Below, one piece after another: positions 45,013 through 54,341 of a stretch of DNA of 64,000 nucleotides (the first letter of the stretch is position 1; each line of letters starts with the position of its first letter). The position numbers and the translations under genes are program-made. A model generated the notes under the pieces. The model did no database searches and was not told where the DNA came from. It saw only the letters and a program-made list of their open reading frames with translations. This DNA comes from Alangreenwoodia sp964438605 (lineage in GTDB: Bacteria; Bacillota; Clostridia; Peptostreptococcales; Anaerovoracaceae): positions 26,405 through 90,404 of the forward strand of contig CAYTKT010000003.1 in assembly GCA_964438605.1 (NCBI GenBank), given 5' to 3'.

Positions 45013-46005
45013 ATGGTTTCTGAAGTGTTAGAAGGAATATATATGATCTCATTACCTTTTTTAAAAACAAGGGTGAAATCTATTAACGAGATAAAATTAT
45101 ATCTGATAAAAGGTAAGGAGCGTAATCTTCTTGTTGATGCGGGTTTAAATGAAATCGGATATTATAAGTCGCTTTTAAACGATCTCGATGCACTTAATGT
45201 GGATATGAAAAACACGGATATTTTTTTAACTCATATGCATCCGGATCATAGCGGCCCAATCGTAAAATTAAAAAATCCGGATAATAAAATATATGCGGCA
45301 AAACAGGAGGCGGATATTACAAATTCGCTTTGTACGGAAGATTACTGGCAGGCGCGTTATGAACAATATCGCAGGGAAGGGCTGGAAATGTCTTATGAAA
45401 GGTTTACGGCTTCACATCCTGCCTGCGAATATTTTCCGGAATCTCCGGTAGATTTTACAATCGTAGACGAAGAACAGATAATCAGCGTCGGCGATTACAA
45501 TTTTAAATGCGTGATCACTCCGGGACATTCAGCTGCGCATACGTGTCTTTATGATGAAAAAGCAAATCTTCTTATCGCCGGAGATATGGTTTTAACGAAC
45601 GCTGCTCCTGTGCTGTTTTTTGAAGAAGGAATGGAGAATCCATTGAATGAGTATTTGAAAAGTTTAGATATAATAGAATCTCTCGACATCGATACGATTC
45701 TTCCGGGACATGCGGAAATTAAATTTGATGTCAGTAAACGGGTGAAAGAACTCCGGGATTATTATGATACCAAATGTCAGCAGATTCTGGGACTCTTAAG
45801 AGAACACGGCCCGATGACCGCGTGGGAAACGGCTGAATATTCCATTAAATTTGATATTCCGAAGGACCTTGACGCGCTGTCGGATGTTTCAAAATGGTTC
45901 TTCTTTTTGCCTGCGTGTATGACATTGAAATATTTAGCAGGGAAAAATTTGATTACATCGGTTTTGAATAAAGATAATATTTACGTTTATTCAATTGATG
46001 ATTGA
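45013..46005 (+). CDS. MBL-fold metallohydrolase with C-terminal helical domain
   Basis: A 330-residue metallo-beta-lactamase-fold hydrolase. Zinc motifs are FLTHMHPDHSGP, ITPGHSAAHTCLY, IAGDMV and ILPGHAE. Residues ~245-330 form an extra helical/winged region (LLREHGPMTAWETAEY) seen in LACTB2-like and related MBL proteins. The substrate is not evident. AAGGAG precedes the ATG. The following M20 peptidase begins 58 bases later on the same strand and may be cotranscribed. Confidence 0.88.
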   Translation: MVSEVLEGIYMISLPFLKTRVKSINEIKLYLIKGKERNLLVDAGLNEIGYYKSLLNDLDALNVDMKNTDIFLTHMHPDHSGPIVKLKNPDNKIYAAKQEADITNSLCTEDYWQARYEQYRREGLEMSYERFTASHPACEYFPESPVDFTIVDEEQIISVGDYNFKCVITPGHSAAHTCLYDEKANLLIAGDMVLTNAAPVLFFEEGMENPLNEYLKSLDIIESLDIDTILPGHAEIKFDVSKRVKELRDYYDTKCQQILGLLREHGPMTAWETAEYSIKFDIPKDLDALSDVSKWFFFLPACMTLKYLAGKNLITSVLNKDNIYVYSIDD

Positions 46006-46063
46006 ATTGAAATGATATAGTTTTGTTTTGATATTTACAAATCTTTAAATAGGAGGCATTGGA

Positions 46064-47239
46064 ATGAATTATTATGAGCGGGCGCTTGAACTGAAACAGG
46101 AGATTATTGAAAACCGCCGCTACTTTCATACAAACGCAGAGGCCGGTCTGGATACCCCGCTGACAAAGGCGAGAGTGATACAAAAGCTGCGGGAATACGG
46201 ACTGAAGCCGGAGGAATGTGGCCACGGCGTCACCGCTTCGCTGGGAAGCGGTGGAAAAACTCTGTTGCTGCGTGCTGACATGGACGCGGTTCCGATGGCA
46301 GAGGAGAGCGGCCTGCCTTTTGCAAGCAGAAACGCAGAAGCCGCCCACACATGCGGCCACGATTTTCATGCCGCCATGCTGCTTGGCGCTGCAAAAATGT
46401 TGAAAGAAAACGAGGAAGAACTCGCAGGCACCGTCAGATTCATGTTTCAGCCCGCCGAGGAATGTTTTCTGGGCAGTGAGGACATGATCGCCCATGGAAT
46501 CCTCGACGGTGTGGACGCCGCTTTGGGTTTTCACATTGCTCCCGGCAAAATTCCTGTAGGCATCTATATGTATAACAGCAAGACCGCCATGATGAACTCT
46601 GCCGACGGTTTTCGCATCACCGTCGCCGGCCGGAGCTCTCACGGGGCATATCCCAATATGTCTATTGATCCGATCAATATTGCCGTTCATATTTATCTGG
46701 CGCTGGAAGCACTCATCGCCAGGGAAGCCGACCCCACAAAGAGCTGCGTTATGACGGTAGGCCGTTTTTCTGCTGGCACCGCGCCAAACCAGATTCCGGA
46801 TACTGCCGTGCTTGAGGGCAGTATCCGTACAAACGACAAAGAGTCCAGGGAGAAGCTGCTTCGCCGGCTGAGGGAAGTCTCCGACCTGACAGCTCAGGCC
46901 TACGGCGGAACGGTCCAGGTGGAATCTCTTTACGGTGTGCCGCCTCTTGTCTGTGATTCAAAGCTCACCGAAGAGATCGCGGGCTATATCCAGTCTGCCG
47001 GCATTCCTGGAGTTTCGCCTTATCCCGGAATCGAGGCCAACGCCTCTGAGGACTTCGCTCTGGTGGCCGAGCGGGTTCCCACAGCTTTCATTTATCTGTC
47101 TGCCGGCTATGAAGACCAGCGGGGCGACTATCCCGCCCATCATTCAAAAGTCCAGTTTAACGAAGACGTCTGTCCCGTGGGGGCGGCCTGCATGGCGTAC
47201 TGTGCGGTACAGTGGCTGAAAGGCAGCCAGGCGGACTGA
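46064..47239 (+). CDS. M20 family amidohydrolase/peptidase
   Basis: A 391-residue M20D-type enzyme that hydrolyses N-acyl amino acids or small amides with two metal ions. Ligands and catalytic residues are visible in LLRADMDAVPM, HTCGHDFHAAML, QPAEEC and FHIAPGKIPVG, with the C-terminal His region ANASEDFALVAERVPTAFIYLSAG. The dimerisation lid domain lies at ~175-290. The gene uses ACC and GCC freely, unlike the ACG/GCG-rich core genes, which suggests later acquisition (inference). AGGAGG precedes the ATG. Confidence 0.9.
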   Translation: MNYYERALELKQEIIENRRYFHTNAEAGLDTPLTKARVIQKLREYGLKPEECGHGVTASLGSGGKTLLLRADMDAVPMAEESGLPFASRNAEAAHTCGHDFHAAMLLGAAKMLKENEEELAGTVRFMFQPAEECFLGSEDMIAHGILDGVDAALGFHIAPGKIPVGIYMYNSKTAMMNSADGFRITVAGRSSHGAYPNMSIDPINIAVHIYLALEALIAREADPTKSCVMTVGRFSAGTAPNQIPDTAVLEGSIRTNDKESREKLLRRLREVSDLTAQAYGGTVQVESLYGVPPLVCDSKLTEEIAGYIQSAGIPGVSPYPGIEANASEDFALVAERVPTAFIYLSAGYEDQRGDYPAHHSKVQFNEDVCPVGAACMAYCAVQWLKGSQAD

Positions 47240-47362
47240 TTTATCCCTTCCTGCACAAAATGATTCCATGAAAAATAAGATCTGAACTATGACGCCGATT
47301 CTTAATGTGACAGGGAACCGGCGTTTTTTGCATTGCAGCAAAGTTCGCGAATGAATAAGTAG

Positions 47363-48066
47363 GCATTTCTGGCGAAACTCCGCAGACGGCTTTTCCTTTT
47401 GATCGCTGCGCTTGTTTTCCTGCTCGTCGTTTACGCTGTAATATGGGCTGCGGCTGTTTCTTTATGGGCAGTCGAACTGGGAATGGTTTGCGGTTCAATC
47501 GGCGGAGTTTTGCTTGCCGTTTTCTTTGCGGCACAGAGCAATTTCCTGCCTGGAGCCGCTGTATTTGGCATAGTCCTTGTATACGGAGGTATCTTTATTT
47601 TATTATTTTTTGGATGCGTCCAAGTCACGAAAGGCGTTTCAATACTGACGAAAAAGATGTTTCATCGCGTTAAAGCCTTATTTATCAGAGAGAGAAGCAG
47701 AGTGAAGAAAGGAATAAAAAAATGGTTTATCGTTGCATTTTCTAACATAGCAGTCGGATTTATTATTTTTATTGCGGCTTTTTCGGCGATGGATTTTGAC
47801 TTTTCTAAGTTCAGCACACAAAAATATCGATCGAACATATATGAATGAAACAGTGATTTTGATAAAATATCTATTGATGGCCCGCAGTCAGACATTGTAT
47901 TCGCCGTATCCGATGACGAAAAATACAGAGTGAAATGTTTTAAGAAGAAGAAAAGATAAAACATTCCGTCGTGGGACAGAACGGAACTCTTGTGATTGAT
48001 ACGGAGAATGCCAGGAGATGTCCGGACATTTCCTCTTGCGGGGAAAGAAGTGAAATTTATGGCTGA
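47363..48066 (+). pseudogene. Decayed membrane-protein locus (DUF1700-like end joined to a broken DUF4097-like gene)
   Basis: The open frame (to 47848) has no good start: an ATG at 47351 is followed at once by a stop. It encodes three helices and KKMFHRVKALFIRERSR, resembling the end of DUF1700-type proteins, then runs without a stop into VKKGIKKWFIVAFSNIAVGFIIF...MDFDFSKF, which resembles the start of DUF4097 proteins. A TGA at 47846 interrupts it, yet the same frame continues DFDKISIDGPQSDIVFAVSDDEKYRVKCF. After a further shift near 47950 the text reads IKHSVVGQNGTLVID to a stop at 48064. At least one nonsense change and one frameshift make this a remnant. Confidence 0.6.
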
Positions 48067-48227
48067 AACAGGTTGCAGGGATGAGCAGAATACATGTTTT
48101 GCAGAGTTCGATAACAATATATAGCTTGTTCATTGGACGTGATGAACGATATATCGTTTGTTTTGGATATGAGAAAATCAGAGATTTGTCCGTATCCGGA
48201 GGGTTGAAGTAAAGGCAGGGAAATTGA

Positions 48228-48542
48228 ATGAAAAAAGTAAGGATTTCTGTTATGAGGACAGCGTGTTATCCGGATTTGATAGAAAAATATGAGAATCCTA
48301 TCGAACACGCCTGTGATATGGAAACAGGGCAGGTATTTATTGCAAATGGATGGAAGAGGCCGGAAAAATTTTGCGACAGTGCGTGGGAGAGTATGTCCGC
48401 ATTTGTGATGACGCTGGCTCACGGCGGCGAGGATTTTTATGACGGGTGGATGAAGAATAAGAGGTCTGCTATGATTTCCTGTAACGACGGATTCCGCCCG
48501 GTAAGTTTTTTGCTTGAAACGATGGACGAGGACGCTGAATGA
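48228..48542 (+). CDS. TIGR04076 family protein
   Basis: A 104-residue soluble protein: KKVRISVMRTACYPDLIEKYENP, then ETGQVFIANGWKRPEKFCDSAWESMSAFVMTLAHGG, and the end KRSAMISCNDGFRPVSFLLETMD. The spacing of Cys and the phrase C-x-A-W-x-x-M/I...V-x-x-L-x-x-G-G match TIGR04076, a small family found in anaerobes with no assigned function. A GCAGGGA-like ribosome binding site precedes the ATG. It sits alone between the decayed locus and the UvrA-like gene. Confidence 0.8.
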   Translation: MKKVRISVMRTACYPDLIEKYENPIEHACDMETGQVFIANGWKRPEKFCDSAWESMSAFVMTLAHGGEDFYDGWMKNKRSAMISCNDGFRPVSFLLETMDEDAE

Positions 48543-48697
48543 TGCCATGTTGAAGAAACTGAAAAGATTTAAGCGGGAAGAAATGTTTTTTATGCAAACA
48601 GGCAGGAGTTTAACGGAGATTAAATTAAAATCAAATATTTGACATTACTTTATTATAAAAAAGATGGAATACAGAATAAAGGAACACAGAGGTGGGA

Positions 48698-51361
48698 GTG
48701 AAGAAATTGGAGAAAAATGAGAATCAATCGCCGTCGCATATCAAAGTCCGCGGCGGACGTGTGCATAATCTTAAGAATATTGATGTTGACATTCCCTTGC
48801 AGAAGCTTGTGGGAATCGCTGGCGTGTCAGGTTCCGGGAAGTCTTCGCTGGCGCTTGGGATTCTGTATGCGGAAGGGTCGAGGCGGTATCTGGAATCGTT
48901 GTCAACGTATACGAGGCGGCGCATGACCCAGGCAGAGAAGGCGCAGGTGGATGAAGTTCTGTATGTCCCGGCGGCTTTAGCGCTGCGGCAGCGTCCGGGA
49001 GTGCCCGGCATCCGCAGCACGTTTGGCACGGGAACGGAGCTTTTGAACAGTCTGCGGCTGATGTATTCCCGCCTGGCAAGCCATATGTGCCCGAACGGCC
49101 ACTATGTAGAACCGTCGCTGAATGTTGCGGCGGATCTGCCGCTGGTATGTCCTCAGTGTGGAGAAAATTTTTTCGCGCCCGGAGCGGAGGAGTTGGCTTT
49201 CAACAGTCAAGGGGCCTGCCGGCGTTGTGACGGGACAGGAATTGTCCACGTCGTAGATGAATCTACGCTGGTGCCTGATGAAAATTTGACGATTGACGAG
49301 GGAGCGGTAGCGCCGTGGCAGACGCTCATGTGGTCGCTTATGAAAGATATTGCCCGGGAGATGGGCGTCCGGACGGACGTGCCGTTTAAGGACCTGACGG
49401 AAAAAGAACGAGATATTGTTTTTCACGGGCCGGCAGTTAAAAAGAATATTATTTACCAGAATAAAACGAGCGGTGCGGCCGGGGATATGGATTTTACTTA
49501 TTTTAACGCGACTTATACCGTGGAAAATGCGCTGTCGAAGGTGAAAGATGAAAAAGGCATGAAGCGCGTGGAGAAGTTTCTGCGTCAGAGCGTCTGCCCG
49601 GAATGTGGCGGCACACGCCTTTCCGATGCGGCGCGGGCGCCGAAACTGCGTGGAATTTCTCTTGCAGAGGCTTGTAAAATGACGCTGTCCGATTTATCTG
49701 ACTGGGTGGCGGGCGTGCCTGCTTCTCTGCCTGCAAAAATGCGGCCGATGGCGGAAAGTATCTGCGATTCTTTTCAGAGTGCGGCAAAGCGACTCATGGA
49801 TTTGGGACTGTCTTATCTGACGCTTGACCGTGCGTCGTCTACGCTTTCCACCGGAGAACGCCAGCGGATGCAGCTGGCAAGAGCCGTAAGAAACAGGACG
49901 ACGGGCGTCCTTTATGTTCTTGACGAACCGTCTATCGGGCTGCATCCTTCTAACATGGAAGGACTGACAGGCGTTATGAATGATCTGCTTGCCGATGGAA
50001 ACACGGTCATTCTCGTGGACCATGATGCAAACGTGCTCAAAGAAGTGGACTGGCTGATCGAACTTGGTCCCGGTGCAGGGGCCAGGGGCGGCACGATTAT
50101 CGCACAGGGCAGCCTTGAGGACGTGGAAAAGAATCCGGCGTCGAAAATCGCGGGCTTTCTTACAGGAAAAAGCGTCATTGATGTAGGAAATCATATTGCG
50201 AAGGAGAAAATATTTGATCTTGGCGTTATACATTTATCCACATCTGAGATTCATACGGTGAAACCTCTTGAAGTTGATTTTCCAAAAGGACGGATGATTG
50301 CGGTGACCGGCGTCTCCGGCTCCGGAAAAACGACGATGGTTCTTGAAAGCCTGATTCCGGCTCTGGAAGCTGCAATAAAAGGGACGGCGATGCCGGATCA
50401 TGTAAAATCGGTGTCGGCTGGCGGAATCCGGCAGGTGAAGCTGATTGATGCGACGCCGATCGGAATCAATGTGCGTTCCACAGTGGCGACTTATGCAGAT
50501 ATCCATAATGAACTGCGCAAAGTCTATGCGAGAACGGCAGACGCGAAGGAAAAAGGTTATAAAGCGGGGGATTTTTCGTATAATACGGGAAAACTGCGCT
50601 GCCCGGTCTGCGACGGGACAGGATCTATCAGTCTGGATGTCCAGTTTCTTCCTGATGTAGAAATTCCATGTCCGGAATGTGGCGGCTCCCGGTATTCAAA
50701 GGCGGCCGGCCTTGTCCGGCGTATCCCGAAGAAAGCGCAAAGAAATCCTGCAAAATCAAAGAAGACCGTGGAATCTGAGAAATCCGCAAAACCGGCGGAT
50801 TCTGTAAAATCCGCGAAATCGACAGAGTTCTTAAAATCAAAAGAATCATTAGAATCTGTAACATTCATGGAATCGGCGGGGCATACAGAATATGAGGGAT
50901 ACACGCTGCCGGAGCTTATGGATATGAGCGTCGATGAAGCGCTGCTTGCTTGCGCAGACCTGCCTAACGTGGAGAAGAAGCTTGATGTACTGCACGAGCT
51001 CGGCCTCGGTTATCTTACTCTCGGAGAAGAAACGCCGAGTTTGTCAGGCGGTGAGGCCCAGCGGCTGAAATTGGCAAGTGAGATGGGAAAGGGCCAGGAA
51101 ACGTCTGTGTTCGTATTTGATGAGCCGACAATCGGTCTACATCCTCTGGATGTGGAAACTCTTCTCGGCGTATTCAAAAGTCTCGTCGACAATGGAGCGA
51201 CAGTTATCGTGATTGAACATGATCTCGATGTGATCAGGAATGCGGATTATGTAATCGATATGGGACCGGGCGGCGGTACGTCCGGCGGGCGTATCGTTGC
51301 GGCGGGAATGCCGCAGGAGATCCGCGGGAATAAAGAAAGTCTGACGGGAAAATATTTGTAA
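48698..51361 (+). CDS. UvrA-like ABC ATPase (UvrA paralogue)
   Basis: A 887-residue dimer-type excinuclease A relative with two ABC ATPase halves: Walker A GVSGSGKSSLA near residue 40, signature LSTGERQRMQLARA, Walker B LYVLDEPSIGLHP; then GVSGSGKTTMV near 545, LSGGEAQRLKLAS and VFDEPTIGLHP. Both zinc modules are present (CPQCGENFF...CRRCDGTG and CPVCDGTG...CPECGGSRY). The second ATPase half contains a Ser/Lys/Glu-rich stretch of ~55 residues (KKTVESEKSAKPADSVKSAKS...) not seen in UvrA. Such paralogues (UvrA2/DrrC type) are linked to tolerance of DNA-binding drugs. Since no uvrB or uvrC adjoins it, it is probably not the main UvrA. Confidence 0.85.
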   Translation: MKKLEKNENQSPSHIKVRGGRVHNLKNIDVDIPLQKLVGIAGVSGSGKSSLALGILYAEGSRRYLESLSTYTRRRMTQAEKAQVDEVLYVPAALALRQRPGVPGIRSTFGTGTELLNSLRLMYSRLASHMCPNGHYVEPSLNVAADLPLVCPQCGENFFAPGAEELAFNSQGACRRCDGTGIVHVVDESTLVPDENLTIDEGAVAPWQTLMWSLMKDIAREMGVRTDVPFKDLTEKERDIVFHGPAVKKNIIYQNKTSGAAGDMDFTYFNATYTVENALSKVKDEKGMKRVEKFLRQSVCPECGGTRLSDAARAPKLRGISLAEACKMTLSDLSDWVAGVPASLPAKMRPMAESICDSFQSAAKRLMDLGLSYLTLDRASSTLSTGERQRMQLARAVRNRTTGVLYVLDEPSIGLHPSNMEGLTGVMNDLLADGNTVILVDHDANVLKEVDWLIELGPGAGARGGTIIAQGSLEDVEKNPASKIAGFLTGKSVIDVGNHIAKEKIFDLGVIHLSTSEIHTVKPLEVDFPKGRMIAVTGVSGSGKTTMVLESLIPALEAAIKGTAMPDHVKSVSAGGIRQVKLIDATPIGINVRSTVATYADIHNELRKVYARTADAKEKGYKAGDFSYNTGKLRCPVCDGTGSISLDVQFLPDVEIPCPECGGSRYSKAAGLVRRIPKKAQRNPAKSKKTVESEKSAKPADSVKSAKSTEFLKSKESLESVTFMESAGHTEYEGYTLPELMDMSVDEALLACADLPNVEKKLDVLHELGLGYLTLGEETPSLSGGEAQRLKLASEMGKGQETSVFVFDEPTIGLHPLDVETLLGVFKSLVDNGATVIVIEHDLDVIRNADYVIDMGPGGGTSGGRIVAAGMPQEIRGNKESLTGKYL

Positions 51362-51683
51362 TGATGAAAGAAACAGACTGCGGTATTGATCAAAGAGGAG
51401 CAGTCGGCTGCGCCGGTCAGAAAAAATAAGAATCTATGAAAAGGATTCCTATTTAAAAAACTTAGTAATATATGGGTATATAATAAGATTTTTTTCATTC
51501 TGTCCGGCATTTCCTGCCGGACAGAATGGTTTTGGACGCTTTACCAGGTAAACCCCGTATTTTCATCAGGGGTAGATAAATCGTGCAGGAAAATAAAATT
51601 TCATCCATCGCCGGGATGCGTTTCTTTTTCCGTCTTTTCGACTTGTGCACCGTTTGTGGCGATGATTGGAAACCGGTCAAATC
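51362..51683 (+). other. Convergent intergenic region
   Basis: No gene is seen. The region is AT-rich around 51430-51495 and holds the terminator at 51497-51534 between the converging UvrA-like gene and the minus-strand polA operon. Confidence 0.5.
51497..51534 (+). terminator. Terminator hairpin downstream of the UvrA-like gene
   Basis: Perfect 14-bp stem CATTCTGTCCGGCA / TGCCGGACAGAATG with loop TTTCC (51497-51529), then GTTTT. Confidence 0.75.
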
Positions 51684-53360
51684 TCATTTATTGTCGGATG
51701 CGGTTCCTTTTTCGTTTTTTCCGGCTTGTATGCCATTCGTGCCGGTGCCGTCCTCGGTGTCTTCTTCAATCTTGCGGAAGAATTTCACGTTCCATTCCGG
51801 ACAGCCAAAATAATAATCGTTAAATCTCGGCGCCACAAAGCCGTCAAAATCCTTTGACGTAACGGCAGCATAAGTCTTGTAGCAAATACACAGATATGGC
51901 ACGTCATCAGCCAAAATCGACTTAATGCCCGAAAGAGTTTCTTTTTTCTGATCCTCCGAAACGGCTGAAAACATCTTATCCAGCAGCGTGTTCAGATCAG
52001 GATTCGCGTAATTTGCGGGATTGGAATAACCGCTGTGATAAAACTCCCGCAGGTCGTACCGCTCGTCGATTCTCCAGCCGGCAAGAAACATATCATAAGA
52101 ATTCGAGTTGACCGCCGATGTGATGCCCTCGGAAGTCGTTTCCGCCAAAGTTACGGAAATGCCGATGCTGGCAAGCTGCCGCTGAATCATCTGCGCCGCC
52201 ATAAGACGTGAGTTGTTGTCGGTATTCGTGACGAGTGTCAGCTTGACCGGAGCGCCTGACACGCTTTCTGCGATTCCGTCGCCGTCGCGGTCTTCATAGC
52301 CCGCCTGCTTCATCAGATTTTGAGCGTCTGACGCATCGGCAGAGAATTCGTTTGTCGTCTCCGTTCCGAGATAGCCTGGAAAATACAGGTCGTCGCTCTT
52401 AATGCCGCTGCCGAAATACGCGCCGGAAATAATCTCGTCCCGGTCTACCGCCATCGCGATCGCACGCCGCAGACTGGCGTCTGAAAGCTGGCCAGAGCAG
52501 CGGAAACCGAGAACTTCTGCCTCATTTCCGGTGAACTGTGTAACATTAAGGCTGCTGTCGCCTTCCAGTTCTTCTCTGTTCATTTTATCTACGACCATGA
52601 TGCTGAGCACGCCTGAGGACACCAGTCCGGGATAGAGATCGTCAACCGGCATGACCTGAAGCGTGACAGTATTCCGGGGCCGCGTTTCAAACGTATATTC
52701 GTTCGGCGCCAGTTCGATCTTCTTGCCGAGCGACGCGGCTGTGATCTGATAAGGACCCGTTCCCATCACCGGGGTCGATGTGTTTTCGAGAAAGCTGCTG
52801 ACATTTGAAAACTGAGATGATGGAAAGATTGGAAAACTGAAGTCAGCGGCAGACGTGTCGGACGGGTCATCCAGGTGCACCGTAAACGTGTGGTCGTCTG
52901 TCACCGAAATATCACGAATATGACGGACCTTCGATGCATAAGGCGAGTCCTTGCCCGCTTTCTTGAGCGCCTGAACAGTAAACGACACATCGGAAGATGT
53001 CAAAGCCGAGCCGTCACTCCATCTGACGTCGCTGCGCAGCGTGAACTGCAGGCTGCCGTTTTCCGTATAATTCCAGGTCGCAGCCAGGTCGCCCACCGGC
53101 TCAAGCGTATCATCGAGCCTGATAAGTGAATTGTAGACGAGTCTTGTAATCTGATAAACATCCTCGTCAGTTGAGTTTGCGGGATTGATGCTGCGAATCT
53201 TTGTAACCGGAATAATAATCCTGTCAGACGTTTCATAGATTCCTGTCTCTCCCTCATTGTTTGTAACAATGTCGTTTTGCTGGCAAGCCGTCAGACCGAA
53301 GATCAGACCAGCCGTCATAAGGAGAGCGGCGGCTATGTAAAATATTTTCTTTTCTCTCAT
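51684..53360 (-). CDS. Peptide/solute-binding lipoprotein (SBP family 5)
   Basis: A 558-residue extracellular binding protein. The signal sequence MREKKIFYIAAALLMTAGLIFGLTAC ends in lipobox L-T-A-C, lipidated at C26. The mature part follows the OppA/DppA pattern: LVYNSLIRLDDTLEPVGDLAATWNYTENGSLQFTLRSDVRWSDGSALTSSDVSFTV, MGTGPYQI, LRRAIAMAVDRDEII, GYEDRDGDGIAESVSG, and DMFLAGWRIDERYDLREF. No permease or ATPase gene adjoins it, so it either serves a transporter encoded elsewhere or acts as a sensor or chaperone. It is last in the minus-strand order polA - coaE - this gene, 229 bases after coaE. Confidence 0.9.
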   Translation of the reverse strand: MREKKIFYIAAALLMTAGLIFGLTACQQNDIVTNNEGETGIYETSDRIIIPVTKIRSINPANSTDEDVYQITRLVYNSLIRLDDTLEPVGDLAATWNYTENGSLQFTLRSDVRWSDGSALTSSDVSFTVQALKKAGKDSPYASKVRHIRDISVTDDHTFTVHLDDPSDTSAADFSFPIFPSSQFSNVSSFLENTSTPVMGTGPYQITAASLGKKIELAPNEYTFETRPRNTVTLQVMPVDDLYPGLVSSGVLSIMVVDKMNREELEGDSSLNVTQFTGNEAEVLGFRCSGQLSDASLRRAIAMAVDRDEIISGAYFGSGIKSDDLYFPGYLGTETTNEFSADASDAQNLMKQAGYEDRDGDGIAESVSGAPVKLTLVTNTDNNSRLMAAQMIQRQLASIGISVTLAETTSEGITSAVNSNSYDMFLAGWRIDERYDLREFYHSGYSNPANYANPDLNTLLDKMFSAVSEDQKKETLSGIKSILADDVPYLCICYKTYAAVTSKDFDGFVAPRFNDYYFGCPEWNVKFFRKIEEDTEDGTGTNGIQAGKNEKGTASDNK

Positions 53361-53589
53361 CGTATAAAAACGGCTCCTGTTTTATATTATTAAATTTGGA
53401 AATAAAAAGTACAGACGGATCGAACGTGCAAAAGCAATCGTATCCAGACAAACGGTGCCAAAATACTACTAAACATATGAAATAAAACATATAAAAATAT
53501 TATGAGATCATATGCTGCGGTGCAGTGAGCGTTCGGGCGCTGCAGTCCGTGGCGCCCGGAAAAACCGGCTGAATTAAAAAACACATTTC

Positions 53590-54237
53590 TTATGGCAGCC
53601 GCTTGTCCAGCGCTTCAATCTGAGCGTCCACATTGTGAAAGAGCTGTTCCTTCGTGCCCGTATTGTCGATCACATAATCGGCTCTCGACAGCTTGAATTC
53701 TCTGGATGTCTGGGAGTTAATCCGCCTTACTATATCGTCCCTGGAAATGCAATCGCGCTTTAAAATCCGTTGAATGCGCGTTTCATCGTCAGAATCAACG
53801 ACCCATGCCTCATTGATCGGCTCGATATTATAAGGCACCTCAAAGAGCAGCGGATGATCGTAAAAAATGACCTTCTTCTGAAGATAATCATCAGGGTTCG
53901 TCTCTCTCGTCACCTGCTCGCCGGCCTTCCGAAAAGCATTAGTCCGGGCGTTGATCAGAACGTCAACATATTTCTGTATGATCCGGTCCAGCTTCTTTTT
54001 TTCCTCCGGATCTGAGAAAACGATGCGTCCTACGTATTTGCGGTTCATCGTGCCGTCGGGCAGCAGAGATTCCGGACCGAAAGTTTCAACGATTTCAGCC
54101 AGTGCCGGTTCGCCGGGCCGCTGAAGTTCTCTCGTCGTCAGATCAAAATCAATAATTTCAAATCCTTTCTCTCTCAGATAGTTTGAAACAGTCGTTTTTC
54201 CGGAACCAGTGCCGCCTGTCAGTCCAATTATATACAT
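53590..54237 (-). CDS. coaE: Dephospho-CoA kinase
   Basis: A 215-residue P-loop kinase that adds the 3' phosphate to dephospho-CoA, the last CoA step. MYIIGLTGGTGSGKTTVSNYLREKGFEIIDFD includes the Walker A GGTGSGKT and the catalytic Asp; the CoA lid contains DDETRIQRILKRDCISRDDIVRRINSQ, followed by ADYVIDNTGT. The ATG at 54237 is chosen because it gives the normal N terminus with AAGGA upstream; the ORF could start 16 codons earlier without any homology. It follows polA, as is common in Gram-positive bacteria. Confidence 0.95.
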   Translation of the reverse strand: MYIIGLTGGTGSGKTTVSNYLREKGFEIIDFDLTTRELQRPGEPALAEIVETFGPESLLPDGTMNRKYVGRIVFSDPEEKKKLDRIIQKYVDVLINARTNAFRKAGEQVTRETNPDDYLQKKVIFYDHPLLFEVPYNIEPINEAWVVDSDDETRIQRILKRDCISRDDIVRRINSQTSREFKLSRADYVIDNTGTKEQLFHNVDAQIEALDKRLP

Positions 54238-54341
54238 GTCTAAATCATTCCTTTTCCAATCACTTCCTGCTGCTTGTTTGAGCAATCAAATTGGCTTACC
54301 CACCTACTATTTATACATGTATATGCGGGAAATTTCAATAC

